The notes: generated by a model not told the origin, from the sequence alone. 47,171 nt of DNA from Scleroderma bovista (GCA_037178675.1 JAYMGJ010000823.1:1-47171), one strand, 5' to 3'; shown: positions 9,975 to 21,740, numbered from the stretch's first letter. Numbers and translations are program-made.

Positions 9975-12199
9975 TCAGTTCGGTGCGTACCACCATAGCG
10001 TGGTCACACCGACGGGGAACGTATATGTTGCCTGTTGCGGCTCAGGAGCATTCTTCCACTGAAATACAAATGACCCACCTGCATCCCTCTAAATTCTATG
10101 GTCGCAGTGACAGGCTGTGGGTTCCAAGTGGTCGAAGCACTATCGTCCCTGCGAACTAATCAGCATCTGGCATTTTATACGCAGTTACTAGGATGGCTTA
10201 CCAGTTCAAAACAACAAGGCTGTACCTATCCCAGTCCGACGGAGAAACCCTCTTGGTCACGTATGCACCAACGACCAGAGCCCAGCTAAGTGAACCGCCT
10301 ACGCTGACCCCGATCCGCTGACCCCACGGCCCGCCCACATCACGCGGAAGGATGGCCTTGGAAGCTTGCGCCATGGCATAGAACTCCTGATTGGGGTTCC
10401 AAGTTCCATCACTGTTGACTTGTACGACGCCTCTGCACGGCGGTGTACAGCTGTTTGTACCCGCGAGCTTTGGACTGCCGTTTCCGTCGAGTGCTAGATT
10501 CCACATCAGGCCAGACGACGAGCCGTAGGAGAGGCTCCCTATAAATCTACGCAACACGTCAACCGGCTAGCTTTCGGGCATGGTTCATACGCACAGATTG
10601 CTCATATACCACTGAGCAAACGTCAGTTCTTGCATCCCATCCCTATGACAAATACTTACTTTGACATCACTCCACCAATCGGAGCCAATCGTTCCAGAAC
10701 ACTCCGTAAAGTATACCTCCTGAGGCGGCCGGAATTTGAGCTAGCGTCTCGCGGAGTTCATTGATACCATACGCACCTTGGTTGGGTAGACGGACGTGAA
10801 CTGCGCCTGCTGGCTGACGGTACCTTGGTAGCAATGGAAAGACACTCCAGCAAAGGCACTGCCCGCCTGTTGCATCTGGCGCGAAGTGTGAGAGTTATGT
10901 ATGCTGAGAACATGGGAAACGAACGAGTTGAACGGGATAGTTTGCCGCGTCCACCCAGTTATGCTCATACCCAATGATTTTCACGCTGCTAAACCCATTT
11001 CCATCCAACATTGTCCGCAAGGCGATAGCGATTGGACCCTCGGTCGACACTGGCATCGAACACGTTGGGTATGTCGGATTACTGTTCTCAGGTTCGTTCT
11101 TTACCCTCCATCAGATTAATTTATCGCCTTTCTCCGAACAGGACGCACCTGTATGCTAACAGCATAAACGGGTATGCTTTTACTATGAAATCCTTGAACA
11201 CTCTTGAGTAGGTAGTTGGCCACTGTGGAATCAGTGAGACATGGCTTATAATGCACAACAAAAAAGCGACTGACTAACAGCTATATATGATGGGTTGAGG
11301 GATCCACCCTTCATTGTCCCCTGTTTCATCCATCCAGGCTACACATTGTCAAATCTCAGAAATCGCCTTACGAGAGATGCAGCACATACAGGTGACCAAG
11401 GCAAAATGTGAACTTTCAGCTGGCTGTTGATAGAGAGAATATCCCGCAGGACGGTCCAGACGTAACTGGGGGTAGCTCCAATGCTAAATAGATATAGTGG
11501 CGTATCACCGCTGAAGTCGTCGTAGCTGTAGGCTATGTCGATGCGTTAAGATGATGAAAAAAATTAAAAGAGTGCCCTTACTGCTCGCCGAAAAATCAGT
11601 GGAGCCAAGAGGAACTCGGATATATGAAAAGCCAGCCGAATTGGCCCCATCGGTTACTTGCAAAGTCGTTATGAACTGAAGTATCAGCATATAGTAGTCG
11701 TGTATATTGGCGTACCATTGAAAAGGTAGTGCATCAAGTTCCAGTAGGATGTGGAGTTTCGAATCTGGAAAATATTCGGGGTGAGACAAAGCTTCCGGGT
11801 CAGCCTCCTCAGCTCAACCTTAAGATTGTAAAGATTTTGTGCAGAAGAATCAGCTACGATTCGTCAGAACACAGACACGATCGTTTGAACGGGCTGAACT
11901 TACTCAGTGATCCTCCGAACCCATAGATCGTTTGGTAGACAGCCGCATCGTCTACGACGATATCCGCGCTCCCTATTGGACCTGGAGGTACAAAGTTGAT
12001 CGGACCGGGACTCGGCTGGAAGTAAGTAAGGAGCTTCTGTCGATCCCAGGTCGTTTGCCACTTTATCAAAACCACGCGGTGTGAGAGTCATATTACAACG
12101 AGGCTTGAACATGGACGGCACACTTACAATGTCCCAAATCTGCTGACAAGAAGCAACGTGGAAAAAGGAGAGGAGAACGAGATACATGCTGAGCTGCAT
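9975..12199 (-). CDS. Secreted glycoside hydrolase family 30 (likely endo-beta-1,6-glucanase)
   Basis: Fifteen exons on the minus strand (12199-12128, 12060-11904, 11853-11819, 11764-11716, 11656-11582, 11532-11390, 11338-11275, 11222-11149, 11098-10925, 10875-10777, 10719-10660, 10611-10595, 10546-10202, 10148-10079, 10031-9975) give 496 aa. Residues 1-18 form a signal peptide ending VASC before QQIW. GH30 landmarks in order: QTIYGFGGSLTDSSA, AGFSYIRVPLGSTDFS, VHILPWSPPGWMK, IQNEPENSNPTYP (acid/base E225), IIGYEHNW, VSFHCYQG, VYFTECSG (nucleophile E320), WNLALDGNGSP and a C-terminal beta domain ending FPVGVTTLWWYAPN. Both catalytic glutamates are present, so the enzyme should be active. Close fungal relatives cut beta-1,6-glucan or glucosylceramide; the glucanase assignment is inference. 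A 17-nt exon (10595-10611) is needed to join DVKWYMSNLF. Confidence 0.93.
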
Positions 12200-13842
12200 G
12201 GTTGCTTGAGGAGAGGCAGCCACCACCAGTCTGGCAGCCGCACGGCGTTAAATCCTCGCGGAAGCGCTACGTCACCCAGCATTGCGAATTGCTACATGAC
12301 ACAAGAGCCCCAATGATGGTAAGATGGACACTATGTGGACGCTATACATGTCTGGCGATAGGTATATCCATAGCCCATGCAGCATTTGGCACGATTAGAT
12401 GGCTGTGAAAGGCAAAAGGGTGGAAACGCCCTTTCTCAGGTTACGTGGAGCGCATGCTCTGGGCTACGGCAGGAGCACTACAGAGGTTATAGGGTGCCTC
12501 GATGAGTACACCGGCACACGAAGAGATGACTTAGCTGGCGCACTTGAACTTATATGATCGCTTTCTCTCAAGATACACCTTGGTTGGGAGTCTACAAGCA
12601 CTTACCGGGAAGGTCACCCACAGGGGGAACACGCATGGTTTGAAATTTCAGAATAGCACGTTCAAAGTTTACATTCCGGTTGCACGGAGAAATCAACAGG
12701 GAGAGAAGCAATGCTCTCCTCTTTTGTGTTGTTCGGTTATCATTCAGGTGACTGGCAGTTATAAATATTAGCCTCCCACAGGCATATTACAAGAAGAAAC
12801 ACAGTCGTACCTGCAAAAGTAAGACTGAGGCGCCAAATATGCATCTGGGGTATTCGGATAGTTTTTCGTGCATCCCTCTTACCTTACATGCTGCGGTGGT
12901 TTTGAATTGGCATGGTCATTTCCAAATTCCCCATGCACCAGCAAGACGGTTGTCACCAAGCAACTCGGGGCCCGGGCCTAGTAGCACTACGGATGAACGC
13001 TCATGAAACTAGAAAAAGAGACCTAAGAGGTCGGAAGACGGCGTCTGCCCGTCGTCACGTGTCCAGCTCGTCTCTCAAACCAGCGGCGCCGCCATCCGGC
13101 TCCCGCCTGTCGGCCCGGGAGTCGCCTTGTTCCTTTCTCAAGTTCGTAGCATGTCTAGACTACAGTACAGTAATAAACTGTGATTATGGCGATTTTCATG
13201 TGCCCATTGTCTTTCGATGCCCTCAACACGCTGTTGGCTCTGTTCCATTCCTTCTGTTCGGGCCTCAAGTTCGTTGCATGTATGCTCCTCGATGTTTCTT
13301 AGTCTAGTAGCATGGTTCCTTTGCTAAGGAGTGAAGCTGTAAGGTTGTCAACGATCCTAATGATGAAGCAGAGCAACGCATGATGCGAAACGGAGACCGA
13401 AGAAACTAACCTGTCCACCTTCATCGCTCGAAGAAGATATGCCTGTCGATGTCTTATGTAAAAGTGAGAATCGTCATGGATACTGGCAATGAGATAAAGG
13501 GTAAGGATATTGAAGACATCCCAGCAGACGTCACTCGGCTATGAACCCAGATGATTGTTCTACACCAAATTAGACGCGAGAGTGCTCCTCACTTCGTCCT
13601 TCATTTGGCACGTCTTGTCAGCAGCCATTTACCAAAAGCAAAGGGATTTGTATCCGGACGCAAATGGAAGGACGGCGCAGTAAGCTTGCGTTCTAACGAT
13701 AGCCTTGTCTGATTTGAGGCATTCCGCGAAGTAATTTTAGGGCGTCCGCAGCTCTGTTAGAGGGATCCATTGAGCACTGTCATTGAGGTCTCTACGGACA
13801 CGCTGACACGATCCGAAACCATCCTTGCTGAATGTGGATCAG
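12200..13842. other. Gene-poor stretch upstream of the GH30 gene
   Basis: About 1.6 kb. The part next to 12200 is the GH30 promoter. The rest shows scattered short open frames on both strands without conserved motifs or convincing splice links. No repeats beyond short ones were seen. Confidence 0.45.
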
Positions 13843-14420
13843 CTAGGGGCGTGGGGTGATGCGGTTAAATTGCGTAGTTAGCACATTTACTGAGACTGAG
13901 ACTGGTCCATCGTACTCAACTGTGATGTCACCACGGTTGTGTGTGAGAGGCTCGGACAAGAAATCCAGGACATAGCGGTCGTTTGAACAGCTTTGACGCT
14001 GAATTCCTCGACCCGGTGGCTGCTCTCCACTGGCGCAAAGTGAAGACAACACAGCTTGCAGTACATTATCTGACGATCACGTAGGTTATCCAATGCTGTC
14101 CGGCTTGCGAGAGCAAGCTGTGCGAGAGCTGGTATGGCTTGCACACGGACTGCAAGTTCGGGGAAGGTGAGTTTGAGGGGGGAAGTAGGTAAGGGCAGAA
14201 CTGGAAAAGAGTAATATTTAATGCAAAGTGATGTCGTGTCTTCCACACCTGGTGACTTCTACATCTTATCAACTGCTGTTTAGCAAGGGCACGACCAGGT
14301 CCGTGAACTGCTCCCTCCCGTGCACACGACGAGTCTCCTATGGCCACAGGCTCACCAGTGGAACCCCGCGATTGTTTCGACGACAATACCATCGACGTTA
14401 GGAAGTCTTAACGGCGACAT
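13843..14420 (-). CDS. Possible small unrecognised gene (low confidence)
   Basis: Two minus-strand segments look more protein-like than background: a helical stretch (FPELAVRVQAIPALAQLALA, about 14165-14100) and a segment beginning ERGIQ-like after GEQPPGR and ending in DITVEYDGPVSVSVNVLTTQ and a TAG at 13843. An upstream ATG at 14420 opens MSPLRLPNVDGIVVETIAGF, followed by a GTGAGC donor. The segments lie in different frames; joining them needs introns I cannot fix with confidence. No family was recognised. It could be a short lineage-specific gene, a decayed gene, or chance. Confidence 0.2.
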
Positions 14421-15952
14421 GCCTCTTTCCACAACGTCAAGGCTTGGACAATTCTTGCGGACTCGCTCGCTGCGACGTGAGGGATAAACTTTGTACATTC
14501 GAAACTTTTGTAGCCAACCAAGTTGTGCATAACCTAGTAGATGGCATGAAGCTTGATGTATTCAGTTATGAGGGAGATCTTGGTACTTCGTCTGTGGGTT
14601 GGGTGGTATTTGTTTGGACTTGTTATTGCTTTTATGTCCATATCAGGCAACTACAACTCTCTCAACGCGGAAACTGGCTAAAAAACACGAAAAAAACGCT
14701 TCCTCTGGCCCGTGCATCAGCGCTGGACGTTTAAAAACTCTTCCTCGACGTCCTAAATCCTTACCACTCTGGCCTTTTGGCTTAGATCAAGTGTAGGAAA
14801 ATAAAAAATAAAAAAATCAAGTCCAAAGAGACGAAAGACAAAGCAAATGCCAGCCAGCCCACGGATGCTTGTCTGTTACACCAAGTTTTTTTTTTTTACC
14901 AACATTTCAGTGTGGGAATCGATAACTGAACTATTATGTAATAAAAAAGCGAAGGTGGGTACGGATACTGTGAAGTACGGAACATATCAACTGAAGACTA
15001 AATAGTGAACTTAGTTGGTAGTCCCCCCGTTACTGTGGATTGGGAGACACCAGGGTAGGACTACTCTCATACTTGCTCGCAGACGCCTGCCCAGCTGAAG
15101 GGGTTCATCTATGTCACAATGGGTGCTGTGCGGCCGTCAGCTCACCGTATGCATGCAAGGTGCGTAGCTAGCATGTCTGCGGGTGTACCCCGCTACTCGT
15201 ACCCAGGTGGCATGCCCTGTGCTGCTAGCGTCGCTCTGTAGGTGAGACTATCTTTCGTCCTTGCACTGGCGGTGGTATTACTTGCTATGTCCCCAACTTC
15301 CACTTGGACGTTCGTTTATTACCACTCTAATGAGTCGTCGAACGGCAGTGCAGAGGCCCCATCCTGTCTCTGACTGTTCCCGTCGGTTGACCAGGTACAT
15401 CTTGTTAATCCGTTTTCGTCGTTCCTATCAACTTACCAATGTATCTCGCGTCTCCTGGGCGGCCTATTCGTGTGAGGTCGCATCCTCTGGCTATGGATGG
15501 CGTGTCGTCTGTGTACGAACGAGGTGTAAGTACAAACGTGATCTACGATCACGGGATTACCATAGGAGTTCGGTTCTGGTGCTCTGTTGGGTCCCGGTGT
15601 ATGGCGCACATGTCTGCCTTAGCGGTTTGGGTTGGCATTCAGACAAGACAGGAACGTACAAGGTGAACGGTACGTCGCATCCTAGCTGCCGTTCGAGCTT
15701 GGAGCGCTGTCTCTTTACCTGGAGATGGCGTATCTGCCGGTGTCCTGGTGTAGCAGACGTTCTGAAGGGAAGAGTGGCGGCGCGAGCAGTGCAGGTGGGG
15801 TTGACCTCGAGCGTATATTATAGCCTTGTGGGCGTACGGCCCTATGAACCATTCGTGCGGAAAGTAGTTGGATGGTCACAGACAGGACGAGGGACGAGTG
15901 GCGGGCGGGCGAGTGTAAAGGTGACGCGGTGGTTGTGCTAGAGTGACGGGAG
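14421..15952. other. Gene-free stretch with low-complexity patches
   Basis: About 1.5 kb, no supported gene. It contains A-rich runs around 14790-14820 and a T-run at 14886-14897. A near-perfect palindrome (CGTGATCTACGATCACG) lies at about 15538-15554. A 226-codon open frame at 15261-15941 has no motifs, an unusual Cys/Arg/Trp-rich composition and a dense shadow on the other strand, so it was not called as a gene. Confidence 0.45.
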
Positions 15953-16012
15953 GGGGTGGCCAGGACAAAATGGGAGGTCACGGCGGGGGGTGGCCAGAAC
16001 AAAATGGGAGGT
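15953..16012. repeat. Direct repeat pair, 26 bp, 34 bp apart
   Basis: The sequence GGGGTGGCCAGRACAAAATG plus GGAGGT occurs at 15953-15978 and again at 15987-16012 with one base difference. The pair lies about 150 bp before the longer tandem array that precedes the recombinase gene. Function unknown. Confidence 0.85.
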
Positions 16013-16156
16013 TCCGGTTTCGAACGCGCTCAGATTCCCTAGAATGTCCTTGATCTAAGCCAAAGGGCGAGGGTCAGTTTCTAGGGTTGTGACGCGGCCA
16101 CGTGACTCAGCCTCCGGAGTCGCGTCCTGCCTCGCCGCGACCGGTCTCTACTAGAC

Positions 16157-16620
16157 GTCCATCCGCGTTGGCCTCATCGTAAACCATCCCGTGCGTCATT
16201 TTCTGAGCTTCCAGACGATTTCACTGACCTTTCTCAGATTCCCATACAATTAACTCGTCGCATCGACATCCCCCCGTCCAGCTCTGCATATATCCAGCAT
16301 CGTGATCATCCCGTACGTTATTTCCCAAGCTTCCAGATGATCTCTCTGACCTCCCTCTTCCTTAGATTCGCATACAATTGACTCGTCACACCGTCCAGCT
16401 CTGCATACATCCAGCATTGTAACCGTCCCGTGCGTTATTTCCTAAGCTTCCAGACGATTTCCCTGACCTCCCTCAGATTCTCATACAATTGACTCATCGA
16501 ATCGTCCAGCTCTGCATATATCCAGCACCGTGATCATCCCGCACGTTATTTCCTAAGCTTCCAGATGATCTCTCTGACCTCCCTCTTCCTTAGATTCGCA
16601 TTCATTCAACTTGTCGCATT
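16157..16620. repeat. Tandem array of ~111-117-bp units upstream of the recombinase-like gene
   Basis: Three full units begin with GTCCAGCTCTGCATAYATCC at 16276, 16393 and 16504 (spacing 117 and 111 bp). A fourth, more diverged or partial unit precedes them from about 16157-16178. Shared blocks are TCCCGYRCGTTATTTCC, AAGCTTCCAGAYGATYTC, CTGACCTCCCTC and CATACAATTGACTC. The length difference is a 6-bp insertion (CTTCCT) present in units 1 and 3. The array ends only about 35 bp before the first ATG of the recombinase locus (16656), so it occupies its promoter and 5' UTR. It may be a chance minisatellite, a regulatory array, or recombinase-binding DNA at an element end. Confidence 0.9.
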
Positions 16621-16770
16621 ATCATCGAGCTCATATTATTTCCTCCTAAATCACAATGGCCCAAAAGCGAAAAAAAACAGAAAGCCAAGGCTCAGCCCAG
16701 CCTCCCCTCGAGGTAAGTTACTTGTTTCTCTCGAACACTTTTGATATTTCTCCTTGCCGCTAGGGGTTCT

Positions 16771-19700
16771 ATGGATTCAAATTCATCAGGAGAGTCGTCA
16801 AAGAAAAAGAAACAGAAAGTTGACAAGAGGAAGCGAGACTGGCTCCAAGATTGCAAGGACCTCTTTGGTAGTCGGGAGAATGCCCTCAAGGCTATCGAGG
16901 AACACGCGGTGATCCACTACAAGCCCCTTGTTCAAACGTCTTTGCGGCGCTTGGACGAGGTATGTGTTTGTCTTCGCTATCTACATTCCACTCTACTTAT
17001 CTGCCTACTACTAGATCAAGAACGCATATATTATCTGGCAAGGGTATTTGTTTGATGAAGACTTGGAAACAGCAGCAAAACGACTTCGTTTGGGTGTTCC
17101 ATTCCCTGACGTGAAGGAAATCAAGACGTTTTATTCTATTTCTGCGAAGAAGTCCAAATCCCGGTTAGGCGCAGTTGGGATGTCGCATAACAGCCTTAGG
17201 ACCTTCCATCGTCAATTTCTGTCAATGGTACGTCTTGCCTACACGATATAATGGCCTTTTTCTTATGTATTGTTTCAGTGGCATAGAAATACTGGAGAAA
17301 AGGTCCCCGACAAAGATGCTGAACAACTCTTGAATGTGAGTCTGATTGTGTTGTAGCTGGGATGCTTCAATAACATTTTATTAGTTCGTCAATACCTTAG
17401 CCCTCACGGACAGGAAAATTACAACGAAGATCAGAGACAAGTTTTGTATCGACCTGGCAGAATATCGCCAAATACTTTCACTCCTTATGAGTGACACATT
17501 CGTGATGCGGAGTGTGCTACAGGTGAGTCACGAGCATGTAACACAAAGGAAATCCTAACTCATTTCATTTTACAGAAAATACAGATGCACACGGTATTAG
17601 CACTCCACTATAACCAGGGGCAGCGCACTGGGGCAATGGTCGAGGGACATGGGTATGAAGGTACCTCGCATACCCTAATGTGGAAGGCAAGTCCTACTAC
17701 TATATGCCGTCATATGCCCTGATAAACTTTTGTACTGTAGCACGTCTTTTTCTGGGTAATATCCAACTCAGAGGGTGGACTAGAGGTGCAAGTCGTGTTA
17801 CAGTGGGAGTTCAACAAGAACATGCACCTGTCGGAAGCAAAAAGGTAGACTGGAATCATTTGACATCAGTACCACGCTGACTTATGGTTATTTGTTGGAC
17901 ATAGGACGAGCTCTAATATGTCCACTCTCGCTCTGGAGCAAGTGGACATGGACGGTGTTTTATCTTTACTCGCCCTTGCTGATTATTATAGTGTTTGCGA
18001 AGAAAAGTTCATTGAACTTTTCGAGCATCCAGAAAAGATCACCAAGTTTCCCTATAAAGTCGAGGTCAAGAAGAACATGGCATTGGAACCTGTTTTTCGT
18101 CTGATCGACGAGAAGACCCCCGCCACTTATAATACGGTAAACAACGCATTGCGAAGACTTGGTAGACAGCTTGGATGGCCAAGTAAGTCATTCGTAGCAT
18201 TTCAACACACAGGCTAACCAAAGATAAGATCTATGCTTCAGAGCATTCCGATATGGCTTTGCTTCTGACATGGCGGATAAGATTCCAGAGGTATGCCATG
18301 CCACCTCATTCGAAACCATACCTGACTTTCATATAGCACCATTTCAAGTATCTGCTAGGACATACTATGAACTCGGAACATGGGAAAACGACCTACCAGT
18401 CCATGTACCGTGGCGTTGATCTCTCTGCACTCCGATTTGGACATGCTTCCGATACCCGAGTCATGAAGTTGATGTCGTCCATCAGCCAGGGAAAGGACCC
18501 TATTAGTGGCTCAGCTGACAGGGTATTTACTATGTTAAAGGCTGACATCGAACTGCACTCCCTCGTCGAGGCTCATGCCAACGCACTGGATGCTATTTCC
18601 GCCAAATATCCGGAGTACTTATACGACCCTCGGCGGACTATAGAATCTGAGGTAAGTATATTGGTGTCGATTAGCAAGCATACTGATTTCTTGAACTTGG
18701 CTTTAGAATAACCCTGATCCACTTATTCAGGCCTCGCATGAGTTGAGGACGGATATTTTGGCTCGTTATCAGCACGTCGTTAACAAGGTATGTATGTATT
18801 CAGTGCCGAGTACTGTGTAGTGATGTTCAACCTTTCGATTCCCAGACCATTTTTGACTCATGTTCCTCTTTTCTCGTCACATCCGAGTCGTCTGAAAGCG
18901 CCTCAGCATCTCATTCCTGCACATTTGTCGATCAGTCCTTTCAATCTGTCTCTGGCACGTCTTTGTCATCGGGCAGTTCTTCGGGTGCATTTTCTTCGCA
19001 CGCTACCTCATCATCACTATCCAGCATATCATCGTCTTCCACTAAACCAACCATGGCGGACTGTACTGCCATCATCCATAATACTTTGGAAGAGCTTTCG
19101 TCGAAGCCACCCCTTTACCACCTGGTCCATATGGACCCCAAGCATGGAAGGTTGCGAGCGCTCAGATACTATAAAGCCCTCTTGCAGCGAGAAGAGAGTA
19201 TGAAGAAACTAATATGCCCCTTCTGCAATACGCAGCAGTAAGTTTTGTTCACTTGATGTCATGCCAACTGACATGACATGACGACATAGGAAGAAGCCTT
19301 CTTGGGTGAAACACCTGCATCGTTGTGAAGAAAATCAGTATCCTGGACATATGCGGTGTGCATTCTGCAATGTCCTTGTCGCCATTGAAGATCCTTCAGA
19401 GAATGCGCCAGACAACTTCTGCCCCGGTGACCCTCACTTCGTTACTTGTTTCGAAACCTGGTACAGCAAAGTGGTGTCTGGTCTTGATATGAAGACAATC
19501 GATGCAGAGGAAACCAGTGAGGAACATGAGGGAAATGAGGGAAAGCCCTTCAAATGGGACCGGTGAGTAATGATCTTACCTCATTTTCTGCAGTGCCTCT
19601 CATTGTAGCATTTTCAGTGGCGTGAATAACTGCATCGCAGTAAATCGTCGGTTTGGATCACAAAATAATGTTGGGACAACGATTTACATGTGTCCCGTCT

Positions 19701-20271
19701 GTCTCTTCAATGTGGACTTGCCGTGGCAAAAGCGCCTTTAGTATGCGAACGCGAATCTCTACCAGCCTACTAGTCTGACTTCATTACCTTGCCCTCAGTT
19801 ATTCTGAAGATGAAAAGCCCATCATGTGTCATATCATTGGGCACATGCATCGCAGCCAGAATGATAGCAGGTTCCGGGAAACAGGTAGTTTTACCTGCCC
19901 ATTCACTGATTGTCCGTTGCTTTCGGAGGCAGCAGTGAACAGGTGAGTGCGATAGAAAGCTTATGGTAAATTTAACCGTGGCCAGTTTCACCCTGCCGGA
20001 GTGGGCAAATCACATGATGGCACACGGATACCCGATTTTGACCACTGGCGACGGGTCTGAAGACGACGACTCTGACTTGCGATTTCCACCCGACTTTGAA
20101 CCCTCGCAGGTCATGTATAATACAGAGGCAGCAGGTTTTGCTCTTGGTACTGGTACGTCGGTCGCCAGTGTCTGTATCATAGATTATGGGTCAAGGAAGC
20201 AACAAGAAGCAAGGGAGAAGCGTGGTAAAGAGGCGGGGGCGAAGTGGGCGAAACAAGACGGAGAAATGTGA
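16771..20271 (+). CDS. Tyrosine-recombinase-like protein (DUF3435/captain/Crypton type) with C-terminal zinc-binding region
   Basis: Fifteen exons (16771-16959, 17015-17227, 17279-17335, 17385-17522, 17576-17686, 17741-17844, 17905-18182, 18244-18290, 18337-18651, 18707-18787, 18846-19237, 19290-19562, 19618-19740, 19799-19942, 19986-20271) give 916 aa. Lysine-rich NLS-like N-terminus. The central part shows the tyrosine-recombinase layout: LALHYNQGQRTGAM (Box I Arg216), FRYGFASDMADKIPE (Box II Arg366; the usual His three before it is absent), YLLGHT (His388), and candidate nucleophile Tyr399 or Tyr403 in TTYQSMYRGVD. The order LRxxFA...LGH...Y matches the family; DUF3435 membership is inference. 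After a Ser-rich linker (about 512-575) come CPFC-x11-HLHRC, CAFC, CPVC and TCPFTDC metal-binding motifs. Intron 5 has a GC donor (AAG|GCAAGT). The exon 7-8 junction has alternative acceptors. An ATG at 16656 opens a 57-nt exon (GAG|GTAAGT) one base out of frame; an A8 run inside it may hide an indel. Confidence 0.8.
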
Positions 20272-20869
20272 TAAAAGCATGTTAGCATCCTAGTATTACA
20301 AATTTGCCAATGGAATTGTTGCCCATGTGGGCGATGCTGACAAGGCGACGGAGTGATGGACAAGCACTGGGAAGTAGGTCATGCCGCGATGGCCCCATTC
20401 TAGTGATGTATCTGAGGGCGATGGCAGCCATGCAAGAGAGATCAAGAGTGGACGACAAGCAATGACGATGGTGAACGGAAAGGGGACGGAGACGGCACTG
20501 GCAGCGAACTGCACAGGTCTACCCGCGGGTGTCCAACAGTCAACCCGGACCCGACCCATGACCAACCCGTACCCACAGGTACTTAGCGCTTAGCCCCTAG
20601 GGGTATAACCGTTGAAGGGGTAGACCCGTCGCAGGTACACCCCTGGAAGGGTATCTACATTGCTCATACAGTTGTAGCGGACAAAAAATTAGTATTGAAT
20701 GTATATACATTATATCTATGGAGGTATAACAAGCGTGCGTGGTCGGTGTAAAAGGGAGATGGTGGAGGGTCGCAAGGCAAACTAGCAGCACGTATCTCTA
20801 CATGCTGTAGGCGGGCGTAATCGTCGCCATCGCCACAGTAGTGCCTCAGCATGCTGCAGGCGGACGTCA
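20272..20869. other. Region 3' of the recombinase gene, with GC-palindromic patch
   Basis: No gene was seen. From about 20518 to 20660 there is a cluster of short GC-rich self-complementary motifs (ACCCGCGGGT, ACCCGTACCC, GCCCCTAGGGGTA, ACCCCTGGAAGGGT). A short AT-rich segment follows at 20680-20730. The patch could fold into hairpins and could belong to an element end or a non-autonomous repeat, but I cannot identify it. Confidence 0.45.
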
Positions 20870-21740
20870 TGCTGCTAGTGGAGGCAGTGGTGGTCCATGT
20901 CGTCGCACTGGTGGTCCGTTGTAACTGTCATCATCGTGCTGGTGGTCGACAACGCCGCCAGTGGCGGTGGTGGTCCATGTTGTTGTGTTAGTGGTTCACT
21001 GACGGTGGCTGTGGTGATTGGTGTCGTCGCTGGTGGCCATGGTGGCCATCAGCAGATTGGTGGTGGTTGATGCAAGAAGGTGAAGATGGTGGTGAGTGCA
21101 TGCATATGGAGAGTCTGTAGTGAATGCGTGTGTGGTGTGAGTGCGGGTGCGGGTGAAGGCCTAGGAAGTGAGGGGCTTACCGCATGCGTGGTAGATGCAA
21201 CAGAGTGGAGAGGTGGTTGTTGATGCGAGAGGGTGGCTGCAGCAGGCGGACATCGCATCGTCTGCCCCAGTGTGCTGCAGGTAGATGCCATCGTCGATGT
21301 TCCACGGCGACAGTGGCTGAACGTGGGCATTGTTGTTGTCACCGTCACATCTGACTCACACACTTGGGCAGTAGATCGACATCTTTGTCATTGTTTGCAC
21401 GAGTGGGTGCCATCATTGTCGTGGTTGGCAGTGTGCCCTTGCGGGCTGTAGGTGGGGTCGTTGTGGCCATCAATAGTGGGGTGGGGGTGGCCGTAATCAG
21501 CTGTCATCATTGTCATCATCGATAGGAGGGTGGGAGTGGCTGTAAGCGGGTGCTGTTGTCGTCACCGTACTTCTGTGGGCTGCAGAGCAGTAGGTATTAG
21601 GTGTCCATTGTTGTTGTTGTTGTGCCTTAGCAGGCTGCAGGTGGGCATTGTCCTCATCGTTGATAGTGGGGTGGTTGTGGTCATGGTGGATGTTGTTGTT
21701 GGGGTAGTGGCCATGGTTGCAGTGTTAGTGGACAGGTGTA
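20870..21740. repeat. G/T-rich diverged minisatellite-like tract
   Basis: About 870 bp of strand-asymmetric, G+T-rich DNA built from diverged short units such as GTGGTGGTCCATGT, GCTGCAGGYGG, ATAGTGGGGTGG and (GTT)n at about 21606-21620. No unit is kept exactly. Open frames through it encode low-complexity Val/Ala/Ser protein and are not credible genes. Confidence 0.7.

Noticed and set aside
15261..15941. 226-codon open frame on the + strand
   Set aside because: No domain motif, odd Cys/Arg/Trp-rich composition, a long shadow frame on the other strand, and no intron signals at its ends.
16157..16620. CRISPR array as explanation for regular repeats
   Set aside because: Units are ~115 bp, continuous and without unique spacers; the host is a eukaryote.
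18183..18243. Alternative splice at the recombinase exon 7-8 junction giving PSKAFRYGF
   Set aside because: It needs the weak donor GTCATT; the canonical GTAAGT donor with acceptor CAGAG also keeps frame and gives PTFRYGF, so it was preferred, but both are possible.
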